Shown piece after piece: positions 9,400-20,296 of a DNA stretch of 64,000 nt (the first letter of the stretch is position 1; every line of letters starts with the position of its first letter). Both the position numbers and the translations under genes were made by a program. The notes under the pieces were generated by a model. That model searched no databases, had not been told where the DNA came from, and saw only the letters and a program-made list of their open reading frames with translations. The stretch lies in the NCBI GenBank assembly GCA_949358305.1, contig OX442314.1:3165087-3229086 (forward strand). Reading direction: 5' to 3'. The stretch is from Strigamia acuminata (lineage: Eukaryota; Arthropoda; Chilopoda; Geophilomorpha; Linotaeniidae).

Positions 9400-10276
9400 G
9401 CTACTTGTTACGAATTATTTCCGCCTAATTATCGACGCAGTTCGCGCGAAATTCGCGAATTTGCGGCGACATTTATATTTTCAGATCGCGTCCGCCATTT
9501 TGGATCCGATTTTCGTCTCGACGACGTCGCCGACGTCCCACAGACGTTCTGTAGAAGTCCGTGCTGCTTCCCACTCAATTCTGCGTCTAATTTCGATCAA
9601 AATTCCGCGGTCTCGCGAATTTTGTGTCGAATTTTCTTTTTATTTTCAGTTTTTGACGATTTGCGATTCGACAACGTCGAAACAACCATTTTCACCGAGA
9701 AACGAGACGATTCTCGCTGTGTCATACCCCGGTGTATGCACAGTATCGACAATTTTGATTTATTTACGTCGATTTTGCACTTTTCTTGCGAAGAGCCTCA
9801 TTTTATGAGAAGAATTTGGACTTTCGAGTCCAAATTGCGCTTTTTCTCCGGTTTTTTCGAGAGAAACCGCGCCGTGCCCTCATTTGCACGAGGACTGCAG
9901 CCGCAGTTGATTCATCTATTTCTCCTATTTTCGCAATTACCTTTGTTAATATTAAGTGGGGATTTTGGTGGGTCATTTAGAATCCTTGGTGCCCTACGCT
10001 CGATTCCGAGCACCGCGCCATTGTATTCCGTGATAAGGCTGAGCCCTGCGCCACCTGACACTCCCGCGATCCTAGGTGATCACAAAGGACGTCAGGGGGA
10101 CACTTATCACGGGTTATCAGGCAATTGTAGCATTGCCTCCCAACTCTGGTCTTTCCGCCTCGAACCTCAAGTGCTAGTGAAGTGCGACAGTTCAGTGCTC
10201 CAATTCAGTGCCTTTCGCCTGTGCCATTCTCTGAGCCTTTGTGTTTTCTGCGTTGTGTTTTGTGCTTCGTCCAACG
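9400..10276 (+). other. Copia 5' leader with conserved hairpin and open frame
   Basis: This leader of 0.88 kb is open in the frame starting with ATG at 9394 (inside the primer site) up to 10338, overlapping gag in another frame. Part of that translation aligns in register with the leader of the minus-strand Copia. A hairpin near 9719-9742 (CATAC pairing with GTATG around CCCCG, with outer TGTG/CACA) corresponds to the hairpin at 1714-1733 of the other element. The leader may be an RNA packaging or translation signal, or encode a small protein; neither is proved. Confidence 0.45.
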
Positions 10277-12379
10277 ATGCAGAAAGCAGCCAATTCATCG
10301 GGCGGTCTAATTCCCGTCCTAGGAGTCAGGAATTATGAACAGTGGCAGAGAGCAATGCGTATGTTGCTCAAGTCCGAAGGCTTTTGGAGGCACGTGACTG
10401 AAGAAAAAGAAGCGGAACATCTCGCCACTTTAACGGTCAAGGAAACCGAAAGATATATGACTAAAAAGGAGAAGGCGCTCGGACATATATATATTTATGT
10501 TAGTGAAGGTAAACGTTCGGTTCTCGACAATTGTGATACGCCGAAACAGGCGTGGGACACGCTAGCCAAAATATATGCGCCAAGTTCCAGGGCACGTCAA
10601 GCGTCCATGCGCTGGGAGTTTTTGAGCTTGCATCTTGAGCCCAACGAGGACATGCCCGATTTCATTGCCCGTGTTGACAACTACGCTCGTCAATTACGTG
10701 ATGTCGGCGAAACTGTTACGGAAATTCATCAAGCGTACCAGTATTTGAAGTGTTTGCCGCCTGAGTACGCGCAAGCCACGTTCGCTATTTACCATTGGCC
10801 AGATCCTCAATTTACGCCCACTTTAGTAGCCGAACAATTAATTTCCGAACATCTACGCTTGAAATCATCTGGATTACTTGGGACAGTTTCATCAACGGCT
10901 CACGCTTCAGCGAAGGGACAATTTCGACAGCGTAATAAATCTGGTCCTCGTGATTTATCAAACGTCAAATGTTTTAACTGCGACCAGTTGGGGCACTATG
11001 CCAATCGATGTCCGCTCCCACGCCGTCAAAGTCAGGGCCAACCAACGGCTTCATTTCAACGCACGTCCCGTAGCAAGAGTCGCAGGCGTAATAAAAACGC
11101 TGCTACGAAATCTAACCCCAACCGACCACGCGAGAGTTCACATCCGCACCGAGAGGGGACATTTTTCGTCAATGCACCACAGGTCATTCATCCACCAGCT
11201 GTCCATTTCATGCAATCCAATGAATGGATAGTAGATTGTGGTGCAACGGACCATGTATCCCACGTACGCGCATGGTTTACCGATTTCACTGACGTCATTC
11301 CTTTCGACATCGAGTTGGGGCAGGGCAAGTCCCAAGTTACGGGCAAAGGAACAGTTCGACTTCTCACCGCAATTGACAAGGCCCGATGTGTTGTTAATTT
11401 AACGAATGTTCTCTACGCGCCGAATTTTGAAGCAAATTTGATTTCGGTTTCGAAGATTGATAAGACTCGTCATCACACGCACATCTTTAACGGTGAAATT
11501 CACGTGTATCAAACGGACATTCGTAGCCCTCTGATTCGTGCGAAAGAAAGAGGTGGTCTATATTACGTGGACGGCTTGTGTTCTACACCGACACTTGCGA
11601 CGACAGTTTTTACGACAATTCCACCGACCACTCCACCGGTCCAAACATTTGTAACGACCGAAGAGGACTTTATTAAGATTCCGAAACAGAAGAAGGGGAA
11701 CAGACCGATCACGGATTTTCGGATAGAGATGCCGATTGTTGAGAAGTTGAAGCAAACTCCCATCCAACAAGCTCCTATCCCAGTCAATCCGATCCCTCCT
11801 CCTGTTCCTACACTCACACACACTCTCACCAACCCGCCTACTCTTCCGTCATATTCAAATGCATTGCAATCAATTCCAACCGTGAACGCCTTCCCTCCGC
11901 TTGGCAGCAATTTACAATCTCAAAAGAAAGTCATCGCGAATCCGGCTTCTGTCAAAGATGCCACTGGTTTGTGGCATAGCCGATTAGGACATCTCCACAC
12001 CAACGCGATGAAGCTATTAGCTGCTAATGATCAAGTATACGGTATGGAACCAGCGGAAGTGAGTCGGGAACTAGCCTGTAATGACTGCCGAATCGCAAAG
12101 TCTACGAGGGCATCGCACAAACCAGATCCAAATCCTTCTACTTCTAAGCCATTGGACCTCCTTCACATGGACGTCTGGGGACCGGCCCCCGTCCCATCAT
12201 TTGGAGGAGCGCGTTTTGTACTCACTATCATAGACGACGCCACCCGTTATTGTTGGATTATTCCATTGGCTCAGAAATCTCAAGTTTTCGCATCTTTCAA
12301 GGACTTTGTTGCAAGGGTTGAGCGGATACAAGAAACGAGCGTCAAAGCCATACGTACTGATCGAGGCGGTGAATTTTTA
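10277..12379 (+). CDS. Copia gag-pol, first part: Gag, protease, integrase N-terminal half (interrupted)
   Basis: The product begins MQKAANSSGGLIPVLGVRNY; an upstream in-frame ATG at 10241 is possible but less well placed. In order I see the UBN2-like Gag region (WRHVTEE, then QAWDTLAKIY), a CCHC knuckle CFNCDQLGHYANRC near residue 235, a protease centre WIVDCGATDHVSH near residue 317 (DCGA rather than the usual DSGA), a proline-rich linker, the pre-integrase zinc region (WHSRLGHLH ... CNDCRIAK), and the integrase core with LLHMDVWGP and IRTDRGGEF, which supply two of the three catalytic acids. The third lies after the insertion. The frame continues in register at 31215. The protein packages RNA, cleaves itself and inserts the cDNA. 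Confidence 0.9.
12376..12379 (+). other. Target site duplication TTTA of LTR element copy 1 (left)
   Basis: TTTA precedes the LTR start TATGACGG and recurs at 31211-31214 directly after the LTR end CCGTCACA. Skipping one copy restores the Copia frame. Confidence 0.9.
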
Positions 12380-13149
12380 TATGACGGTTTACAATGGCTA
12401 TAAATGCCTATTTTCTATCAAGAAAGCGCTGTTGCGCCAATATGATGGTATTTTTACAATATTCTGTGTAAAACTGATAAATGTCTAGAATAAAGTCATT
12501 TATGATGTTTCAAATACAAAGATGTTCGTTTATTAAGAATAAACACTAATTTCCACATGATACTAAAGTATCACGGCATAATTACGAAGATTCGTCTGCT
12601 AAAACCCGCATTTGTCAATGCTCCATATTGCCACTAGATGGCGCGATCGCAATTAGCGATAAATTCGAATACGAACTTGAAAACCTCATGATTAAATATA
12701 AACGTATATTTAATCAAGTGAATAAATTGTGTTAAATATTAATATAAATATATATTAAATATCTGACATTGTTAAATACAATGTAACTTCCATTTCTGCG
12801 GGACAGAATGTTTAGCGATCAATCGGTCAACCGATCAATCTGATTGGTGGAACCCATTTCCGGTCCTGGGTATCCAGTTCCGGTTGTAACAAGGATTAGC
12901 ATAATTTGCATAAATGCTCCTCCGTATCCACTTCCGGTGATACGGGATTGGAGGGATTCGTGGAACCCATGTTCCAATTGGATAACTGGATTAATCCTTA
13001 ATCCAGTCAGGTTATATAAACCCAAACAACCGGCCATTCTGCAGCTCTGTTTGATTATTTCTGTTTGGTATTGTTACTTAAGAAGTATGATTCGTTGTTC
13101 ACGTAAAAAACCTTTTGGTTCTTTGTTGATTTATTCGCAAAGAACCGTT

Positions 13150-13171
13150 GCATGATTCTACAGAATCATGC
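13150..13171 (+). promoter_or_regulatory. Perfect RNA hairpin in the R region, conserved in all LTRs
   Basis: GCATGATTCT pairs with AGAATCATGC around a 2-base loop. The same hairpin is in all six complete LTRs (for example 21057-21078, 28561-28582, 30070-30091). The ATG of the 67-codon frame at 13168 lies within its 3' arm. Confidence 0.75.
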
Positions 13172-13371
13172 CACCGCCGGCAATTGAAGTCGAAGTGCTG
13201 GGATTATTATGTTGCATAAATGTTACAGTCTACGGTTGCGACGCCGAAGGAGAACCCGCCGTTGTGCAATTCAGTATCCTCCGGACAGGACCAAGTTGTC
13301 TTTTTCGGTATGAACGTATTCCGTTACCACGAGTAGCATCGGTATTGTTGAGAATCGGTTCCTTCACCTGA
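13168..13371 (+). other. Small conserved ORF in the LTR R region (67 codons), coding status unknown
   Basis: The frame begins MPPPAIEVEVLG, contains CCINVTVYGC and ends RIGSFT. It is present at 13168, 21075, 28579 and 30088 on the + strand and in copy 3 on the minus strand (41010-40807, 48103-47900), where one Leu is Ser. It would be the first substantial frame of the transcript. No homology is recognised. Because the LTRs are young, conservation alone is weak evidence of coding. Confidence 0.25.
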
Positions 13372-14292
13372 TGGTGCCAAAGCAGTCTGTTTTACAGTAA
13401 CCACGAGTAGCACCAAGTGTTTGGCAAGCTGATTCTCATGGTATTCGATGCCAAAGCAGTCGGTCTATTATTAGTACCGCGAGAGATAAAACTGCTGTGC
13501 GGAGCCGCGAGCTATCGACCCCTGTGTACGTGGTACCGTCAACCACTCGATGGACGACCGTGCTGCGACGCCGGGGACGCTTGATACCGTTCTGCATGGC
13601 AAGGCGTATATTCTAATCGATGGCAATTGTGTGTTGCGACGGGAAGCTTAATCTTCATTTTATTTATAACAGCAAAACTTAAACTCGACAACCAGTTGGA
13701 CCAAAATCAAGTCAGAAGACTTAATCTCATATTGAACTCAATATAACCGATAAGTTGACGACAACTTATTCCCGAAATATCTAAATAAGAATTCACAACG
13801 ATATGAATTAAATATAATTCATAAGTGGAATATTGATAAGTAAATGAATACATTTACTTACACCAATATCCTCCCAAAGTTGTGGCGGTGCAGACAAAGT
13901 CAACCGCAATGCTCAGATCATTCGATTTATCGACGTGCGATAGTTTACACAGCGAACCAAGGAAACCAGCGAAGCCGTATCGGACTCCAGGACACAGCCA
14001 TCCGGCTTAAGATGACATCTATAATCAGGTCGAGCGATGGGGAAACCGCTCCCATATTCCAGACCCGTAGTGATATTATTCTAGGGCCAGTTGGCCAATT
14101 CTTTGTATAGTTTAATAGCTGATTTAACTTGCCAAATGTCGGCATTAGTCCTATGTATAATTTAGCTCATCCATATTGTTTGCCAACAATAAACTGTCTT
14201 GTATTTATCTCGTATTGTATTCACTGTTTATTTATTGCGATCTCTTCCCGGTACCATTGTTAAATGGGAGTTGTGGTCGTCACCGTCACACG

Positions 14293-14311
14293 TGGAGGTC
14301 CCACCGAGATT
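14293..14311 (+). promoter_or_regulatory. Primer binding site, tRNA-Gln (copy 1)
   Basis: TGGAGGTCCCACCGAGATT is complementary to the last 19 bases of animal tRNA-Gln including CCA. It lies two bases after the LTR. Confidence 0.88.
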
Positions 14312-17300
14312 AGGTTGCAATTAAATTCGATTGAATTGCAACAGTGAATATTGGAGATAAATATTTAACTAAAAGATTTAAGTTAAAAATAGACAGATTA
14401 AATTTTCAGTTTATATTTCCATGTGAAGAAGTTAAACTGATGAAATAGAAATACGTAGTAGATTTTCCTTCATTATTTTCGTTTGAAGATTTTAGGGATT
14501 TCAAAGACTACCACCTAATCTCACACGTGGAGGTCCCACCGAGATTAGGTTGCAATTAAATTCGATAGAATTGTAAAAGTGAATTTTGAGATAAATATTT
14601 AACTAAAAGATTTAGTTAAAAAACAGACAAGTTTCAAACCATGTTTATTTTCTTGAGAAACACCAAAACAGTCCTTTAACTAGGAATTTCGGAAGTTATA
14701 GACCTATCACACGATCACTGAAATAGGTTGCAAATTAATTCGATCGAATTGCAAAAGCGAATCTTGAATCCGATATTAACTAAAAAATTTTAGTTAAAAC
14801 AGACAAATAGATTTTCAGTTTATATTTTCATGTGAAAAGTTAAACTGACGAAATGGAAACGTTTAGTGAACTCTCTTTACTATTTTCGTTCGACAATTTA
14901 AGGAATACGAAGTATTTTAAATAAGAAATCAAAAAAGTTTCGAGTGAAATAAGAATACAGATATTTTTTTTCGAAGTTTGTTTTATTTCGAAAAGCTAAA
15001 AACATACAAGTTTAGAAGGCGGACTTCTTACGAATTTATCTTTCCACCTGAAAAGTTAAAACGAAGAAAACACCGCAACTATTTGGAAATATTTACAAGA
15101 AATTAAGTTTCTTGTAACTGTACGTCGACACCGATAGCCAGCGACCACGCGCCATAGCAATACGCGTCGATCTCCGTATCAAACGCAGCAGGGAAGCTAC
15201 TCAAACCTTCAACGCAAGGTGCGAACGAATGCTTGGAAATTATGGCGGACAACAGATAAAAGACAGCAGAGAAATGTTACAGAAGGTTCGTAGAGATTTA
15301 TTTAAGTGTCGCGAACTAATTTTTCCACTGCCATCGGTACCAAAGATAATTTAGTTGTTGGAGAAAAACAACACACTCCATTTCGCAGAAAAGATTTGCA
15401 AATCGAAATGAATATTACCTTTATTTGAAGGAATTAACTATTTTCACAAAAAGGAAAATTTTTCCTTCGGGACAATGGAAATTAAGAAAATATAAAATGG
15501 CGGCGAATGAAGTTGCCGACCACGTAGAATAGTATTTTTTACATTGAAAGTTACGAATCACGATAAACGCTTTCCCTCGGAAAAGTAAAAGGATTTCATT
15601 CAATCTTTCCTTTCGGAAATTTAACAGTGTTTTAAGTTTCCAACGATATTTGGGTCTCCCAAATTTTGAGAATTTCTAAATGAAATTTAGCTGTTTGAAA
15701 AACAACGAATATTTTTAGTAATCTAATCGGACATTTTCCCACATGATTTCTTAAAACCGGAATAACAAATCCATTTGTGGCTATGAACTTTGCCACATGA
15801 AATATTTACGGAGCGAATATTTTTTGATTGGATTGAAGCTTTAAAATCAGATAGCTGATTTAAACGAAGAAAATAAGTTTCAAAGTAATTATTTTTCTTT
15901 CGGAAAAATCAAATAAATCACCGCTGATGAAAAGTTGTATTTTTCCATTCGAAAAAACTAAGAATTGCACAAGATTTATCTTCTATTTTGAACATAGATT
16001 TTATTCGGAAAAGGAAAGATTCTAGATACATTATTTTTCTCTAAAAATTAAGAATTTAGTCAATTTTCCTAAAGGTTAATGGAATGTCATCATATATTTC
16101 GTTCGTAATTTACGTGTTAAAGTTTAATCAGAAAAACGATTGAATATGTTTTATTTGCGATAAGTAAAAGAAAGGTTCTTTAAAAATGGAATTTCGATGC
16201 AAATCCCACAGTAAAGGGAATGTTATGTGTGAGCAATTAACGAAAAGTTGGAATAACTTCATTTTATTTCATTCAAAAGTAGTTGTGAAAAATCAATTTC
16301 AAATATTTTTCAAAGAAAAATTATTTTTATCGGAAAAAAGTAATTTACATGTCCTCGCGCGGACCGAGTAGTAAACTGCTTAATTGTGACATCGATACTG
16401 TTATTGTGTCACGTGTTATACGGAATTCCAAACCAGTGAATTACGAATTTTGGCGCGATAGGAATAGAAGTTTGACAGTGAAAGTTCTCCAGATTTGTCT
16501 TTTCATTTGAAAAGTTCAAATTGAGGAAATGCTGCAGCAGATGAAGGTATTTACGACAATTGAGATTTAAATATTCTTTCATTCAAAAGATAAAAGATCT
16601 CTGCAAAAACATCTCGTTATTAGAGATAAGGGGGACGAAAATTATTAAAACGAATAATCAAAGACACGTCCTTCGTAAATATCGCAAAGGAATAACTAAT
16701 TGTGAAAACAATTGTCCGCTCAGGAAAAGTGGAATTTAGCTAGATATTTTCTTTCGAAAAATCAAAGCAATTGTCATCAAAAAAGAAAGATTTGATGAAT
16801 AATTTTTACCCAAAAGTCTAAAGGATTGTCGAATAGTTTTCTCCCGAAAAACAAGTACACATTTGTACCAATAACTTTATCGTTTAAAGTAAAATTTCGA
16901 ATATTTTCTTTTGGAAGATTAGAGAATTAGATAATTTTTCTCGCAAAACAAATTTAAAGAATTTTAACGAATTTTTATTTGTTAAAAAAATTTGTTAAAA
17001 AAGGGGGAGATGGATGGTGAAAATTTATTTTTTCACACTCGAAAAATGGAATTTAAACCCGAAAAAGTAAAGACTTGGTCAAATTATTCTTCCTATTGGA
17101 AATGAATACACAATGTTGGGAATCGAAAATAGATTTCAATTACAAAGGAATGATTATTTGAACGATAATTGAATAAGAATAAGAAAAATTGAGAGTTTGA
17201 GAAAACTTTATTAAAGTTGTGGTTGTAACGATATCACACACTAACGGAATAATTAAAAGAAAAATATTTTTTGAAGAAAAGTTATTTAATTATTTGGATT

Positions 17301-17814
17301 GGTAAAAATCCCAAAGTTCAAGAAGATTGAAGTAAGTTTATTTTATTTTCATTTGAAAAATACAATATTTTACGAATGTCTTCCCGAAGGAATTTTATTT
17401 TATCGGTAAAATTGAATCTCGAAGGGAACGGACTTAGTAGAGAACTACTAAATAGATGTAACGTCCTTTATACCATTGGCCGACACTAACATCCGCCAAT
17501 CAGAAGTTGGGAGATCTAGGGATCCCCAGCCCCCTGCTATTAAAGGAGGACCAGATCAGATACTGATCATTCGCATCCAGACCAGACCAGAAGACGTGTT
17601 CCAGAGTCATCTTGACCACGCCGTCCCGATTTCAGTCACGATTCGAATTTTGTGTGCCGTGTAACCTGCAAAAGCTAACACGTGTCAAACAAACGCGAAG
17701 TTTAATTTTATTTTGTCAAAAGTAAAGTTTAGAAGTGTTTCTTGTTGAAAAGTGTATTATATTCGTCTTCTTTATAAATTAAAGAATTAAAATCGTCAGA
17801 TTTTGAATTTTTTT
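14312..17814 (+). other. Long AT-rich leader of copy 1, without a gene
   Basis: These 3.5 kb of internal sequence hold no substantial ORF. They repeat a degenerate quasi-palindrome of the form TTTTC-N(2-6)-GAAAA many times (for example near 14830, 15045, 15560, 15945, 16502, 16745, 17365). Two purine tracts, AAGGGGGA (about 16627 and 16999), resemble the polypurine tract at 19882. It may be a non-coding RNA scaffold or packaging region. Confidence 0.5.
14528..14546 (+). repeat. Second copy of the tRNA-Gln primer site in the leader
   Basis: The same 19 bases recur 235 bp downstream, preceded by TCACACG as at the true LTR end. The flanks CCTAATCTC and GAGATTAGG enclose it in a 9-bp inverted repeat. 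A third, degenerate unit begins near 14705 (CACACGATCACTG, then AGGTTGCAAATTAATTCG). The leader therefore starts with about three tandem units. Confidence 0.8.
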
Positions 17815-19296
17815 ATGGCTCAAAAACCATTGAATATGATCGATCCAAAAGGAAATAATAAGCAGACAAACTTAAATTTAAGTTCTGTACCACTTGGCGA
17901 TCAAACAGAAAAGATTCCCGATCATTTTACTCTGTATTGTAATCGTCATGGACTGGATAAAACCAAGTTTAAAAATATAATCGAAGCTTCAGACTATGTA
18001 AAAGCTAGGAACTGGCGAGATCGTACCCAATCTCAATCTTCACATCAAGATCCAGTACGGAATCCACAAACATACAGCCGAAACTTAGTGAATCAAGATT
18101 CTCATACTATGTTTCAAACATCCAGTAGGGGATCTAAGTTAGAAAAGTTTAAACCACCTAATTCGGTAGATAAGGGGGAAGAGAATTATAAACCTAATAA
18201 TTCTCGTCCAGAGAGTTCGTTAACTAACCAGTCGGTTGTTCAGAACAAATTAAAACTCGTTTACAATCGAGATCAGCTAATTTCAGTTCGATATGCTAAT
18301 CCAGCTGAAGCACAACGATATGTGGCTAGCCTTAATCTGTCGATTAACCTACCGCTATCAAAAGAATTGGGAACCGTAAACAAAAGTTTTGGGCCACCAA
18401 TATCAACGCAAAGGAAAGATATTCGGACTCCAAACAAACATTTGCAGTCAAATAACGTACAACAACGTGCCCGATCGCCGATCACAAACTCATGTTTGCG
18501 GACGTATGATTTGTCTACCAAGAAGAGTCCCCAGCCAAGACAATTCTACCTAACGCCCATTTCAAATCGAAAAAAGGTCAAGCAAACTTTTCCCTTGAAA
18601 AAGTATTACCAACACGATAATGAGAATGATTTTAAACCTAAAAAAGAAAGTTTTTTGACTAACCCACGGGAGATCCGGTATCAATTCGAACAGTATTGTA
18701 AACAATACCAGTTAAATTCAGCTGAATTTAAAAATATAAACGAAGCGCAACAATTCGTATTTCGAAATCAATACCGTAACCAACGACTAAAACCCGTCCC
18801 AGTCGTCAATCTGACGGAGATACAACAATTTGCGTCTGGAAAGCAACCCTGCAATATCCAGAATAATTCATCTCAACGAGAGGAATTAAGAACTTCAAAA
18901 AAGCGTTTTCGGTCACCAAGTCCAGCTGGTGATGAAGAAACTTCAAGTACAAACCAACATGTTCAAAAACTGACTGAAAACCCAGGTTTCCAATCATCAG
19001 TTCCACGACTTAGAGTCAAATATAGATCCCCTCGTTTGTTGCGGGATTTCACAATTCCAAATATGGGTCCTTTCCACGTATGGTTTTCCAATGAGGGTCC
19101 CATTCATGTATGGTTTTCCAGAGATGACCTAAAACAAAAAGTTGGGTCGTCACGGTCATTTACACTGCCAAGTGAGTACACTGTGTGTAACTGCCCAAAG
19201 AAAAAACGTCGAAAGAAATCAGTACAGCAGGCTGAGAGATCTCGGAAATTTGCAAATATGCGAGCTCAATATTTAGCAAAGAATCATGTTGATTAA
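17815..19296 (+). CDS. Unknown 493-residue protein of the tRNA-Gln LTR element, copy 1
   Basis: The first ATG is at 17815 (MAQKPLNMIDPKG); upstream codons lack an ATG. I do not recognise the family. The protein is hydrophilic and basic, rich in Asn, Gln, Ser and Arg, with no signal peptide or membrane segment. Two repeats share spacing: YCNRHGLDKTKFKNIIEA (about residues 41-60) and YCKQYQLNSAEFKNINEA (about 293-310). Shorter echoes are NPAEAQRYV (about 161) and NLTEIQQFA (about 331). Near residue 414 a GPxHVWFS motif occurs twice in tandem. The C-terminus has VCNCPKKKRRKKS, a likely nuclear signal or nucleic-acid contact. It lacks the CCHC knuckles of Gag and any pol domain. It could be a divergent Gag-like RNA-binding protein or a captured gene. 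It is intact in three copies. Confidence 0.7.
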   Translation: MAQKPLNMIDPKGNNKQTNLNLSSVPLGDQTEKIPDHFTLYCNRHGLDKTKFKNIIEASDYVKARNWRDRTQSQSSHQDPVRNPQTYSRNLVNQDSHTMFQTSSRGSKLEKFKPPNSVDKGEENYKPNNSRPESSLTNQSVVQNKLKLVYNRDQLISVRYANPAEAQRYVASLNLSINLPLSKELGTVNKSFGPPISTQRKDIRTPNKHLQSNNVQQRARSPITNSCLRTYDLSTKKSPQPRQFYLTPISNRKKVKQTFPLKKYYQHDNENDFKPKKESFLTNPREIRYQFEQYCKQYQLNSAEFKNINEAQQFVFRNQYRNQRLKPVPVVNLTEIQQFASGKQPCNIQNNSSQREELRTSKKRFRSPSPAGDEETSSTNQHVQKLTENPGFQSSVPRLRVKYRSPRLLRDFTIPNMGPFHVWFSNEGPIHVWFSRDDLKQKVGSSRSFTLPSEYTVCNCPKKKRRKKSVQQAERSRKFANMRAQYLAKNHVD

Positions 19297-19891
19297 CATG
19301 ATATGATACACAAAGATTCCCCGATTATAGTGTAAACAGAAAATCCTCTTCTAAAAATCATGACCTCTCTTCTAAAGAAAAGGGGGACAAAATATAAAGT
19401 TAAAATTAACAATTCTCGAAAAGTAATATTACAGTATTAAAAGACAACTAGTTTAAATTAAAATTAGTCAATTGTACAAAGAATACCAAGTGACTCCGGT
19501 CATGACAATTAAGGAGGACATTTTGATTCTTAAATTGTCAACTCTTATCATCTAAAAGCTATTTATTGTATATTTATAGCGATACATCTGACTAGGCATA
19601 TGAAATAAATATTTTGTGATAACACAAATGATGATTTTATGTATGACGAAAGTTTCTTCAAAAAGAAGACTTGGAAATAAATTCTGGACTTGAATTTAGG
19701 CTATTAGAAAAGATTATTTCGGCAGAAATCCAGAACTTAGATAATTCAAGTTAGTTTATGTAAACTCAAATTCGAAATTGGAAGTCACGGTATCTCCAAG
19801 ATACATCAAGTCCGAAAATAGCATTTATGCTAATTAGGAGAATAACGAAAACTCTATAAAATATTATATAGTTGTGTTATTAAGGGGGATG
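19297..19891 (+). other. 3' internal region of copy 1 with polypurine tract
   Basis: It is non-coding. Purine tracts occur at about 19378-19386 (AAAAGGGGGAC), about 19511 (AAGGAGGAC, where copy 2 has AAGGGGGAC) and 19881-19891, directly before the 3' LTR. Only the last is positioned as the true plus-strand primer. Confidence 0.6.
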
Positions 19892-20296
19892 TATGACGGT
19901 TTACAATGGCTATAAATGCCTATTTTCTATCAAGAAAGCGCTGTTGCGCCAATATGATGGTATTTTTACAATATTCTGTGTAAAACTGATAAATGTCTAG
20001 AATAAAGTCATTTATGATGTTTCAAATACAAAGATGTTCGTTTATTAAGAATAAACACTAATTTCCACATGATACTAAAGTATCACGGCATAATTACGAA
20101 GATTCGTCTGCTAAAACCCGCATTTGTCAATGCTCCATATTGCCACTAGATGGCGCGATCGCAATTAGCGATAAATTCGAATACGAACTTGAAAACCTCA
20201 TGATTAAATATAAACGTATATTTAATCAAGTGAATAAATTGTGTTAAATATTAATATAAATATATATTAAATATCTGACATTGTTAAATACAATGT
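19892..20296 (+). repeat. 3' LTR of copy 1, first 405 bp (split by copy 2)
   Basis: It matches 12380-12784. It ends at the ATGT target (20293-20296), which is duplicated at 29701-29704. The LTR continues at 29705. Confidence 0.93.

Larger units (their letters stand above)
12380..14290 (+). repeat. 5' LTR of copy 1 (1911 bp)
   Basis: It starts TATGACGG (TGTGACGG in copy 3) and ends CCGTCACA. A TATA box, TATATAAA (13013-13020), suggests transcription from about 13045. AATAAA at 14188-14193 suggests polyadenylation near 14210. U3 is then about 0.66 kb, R about 1.17 kb and U5 about 80 bp; an R this long is unusual. A hairpin ACTGGATTAA/TTAATCCAGT lies just before the TATA box. Compared with copy 2, the U3 and the last 0.3 kb differ strongly while the middle is almost identical. 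Confidence 0.92.
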
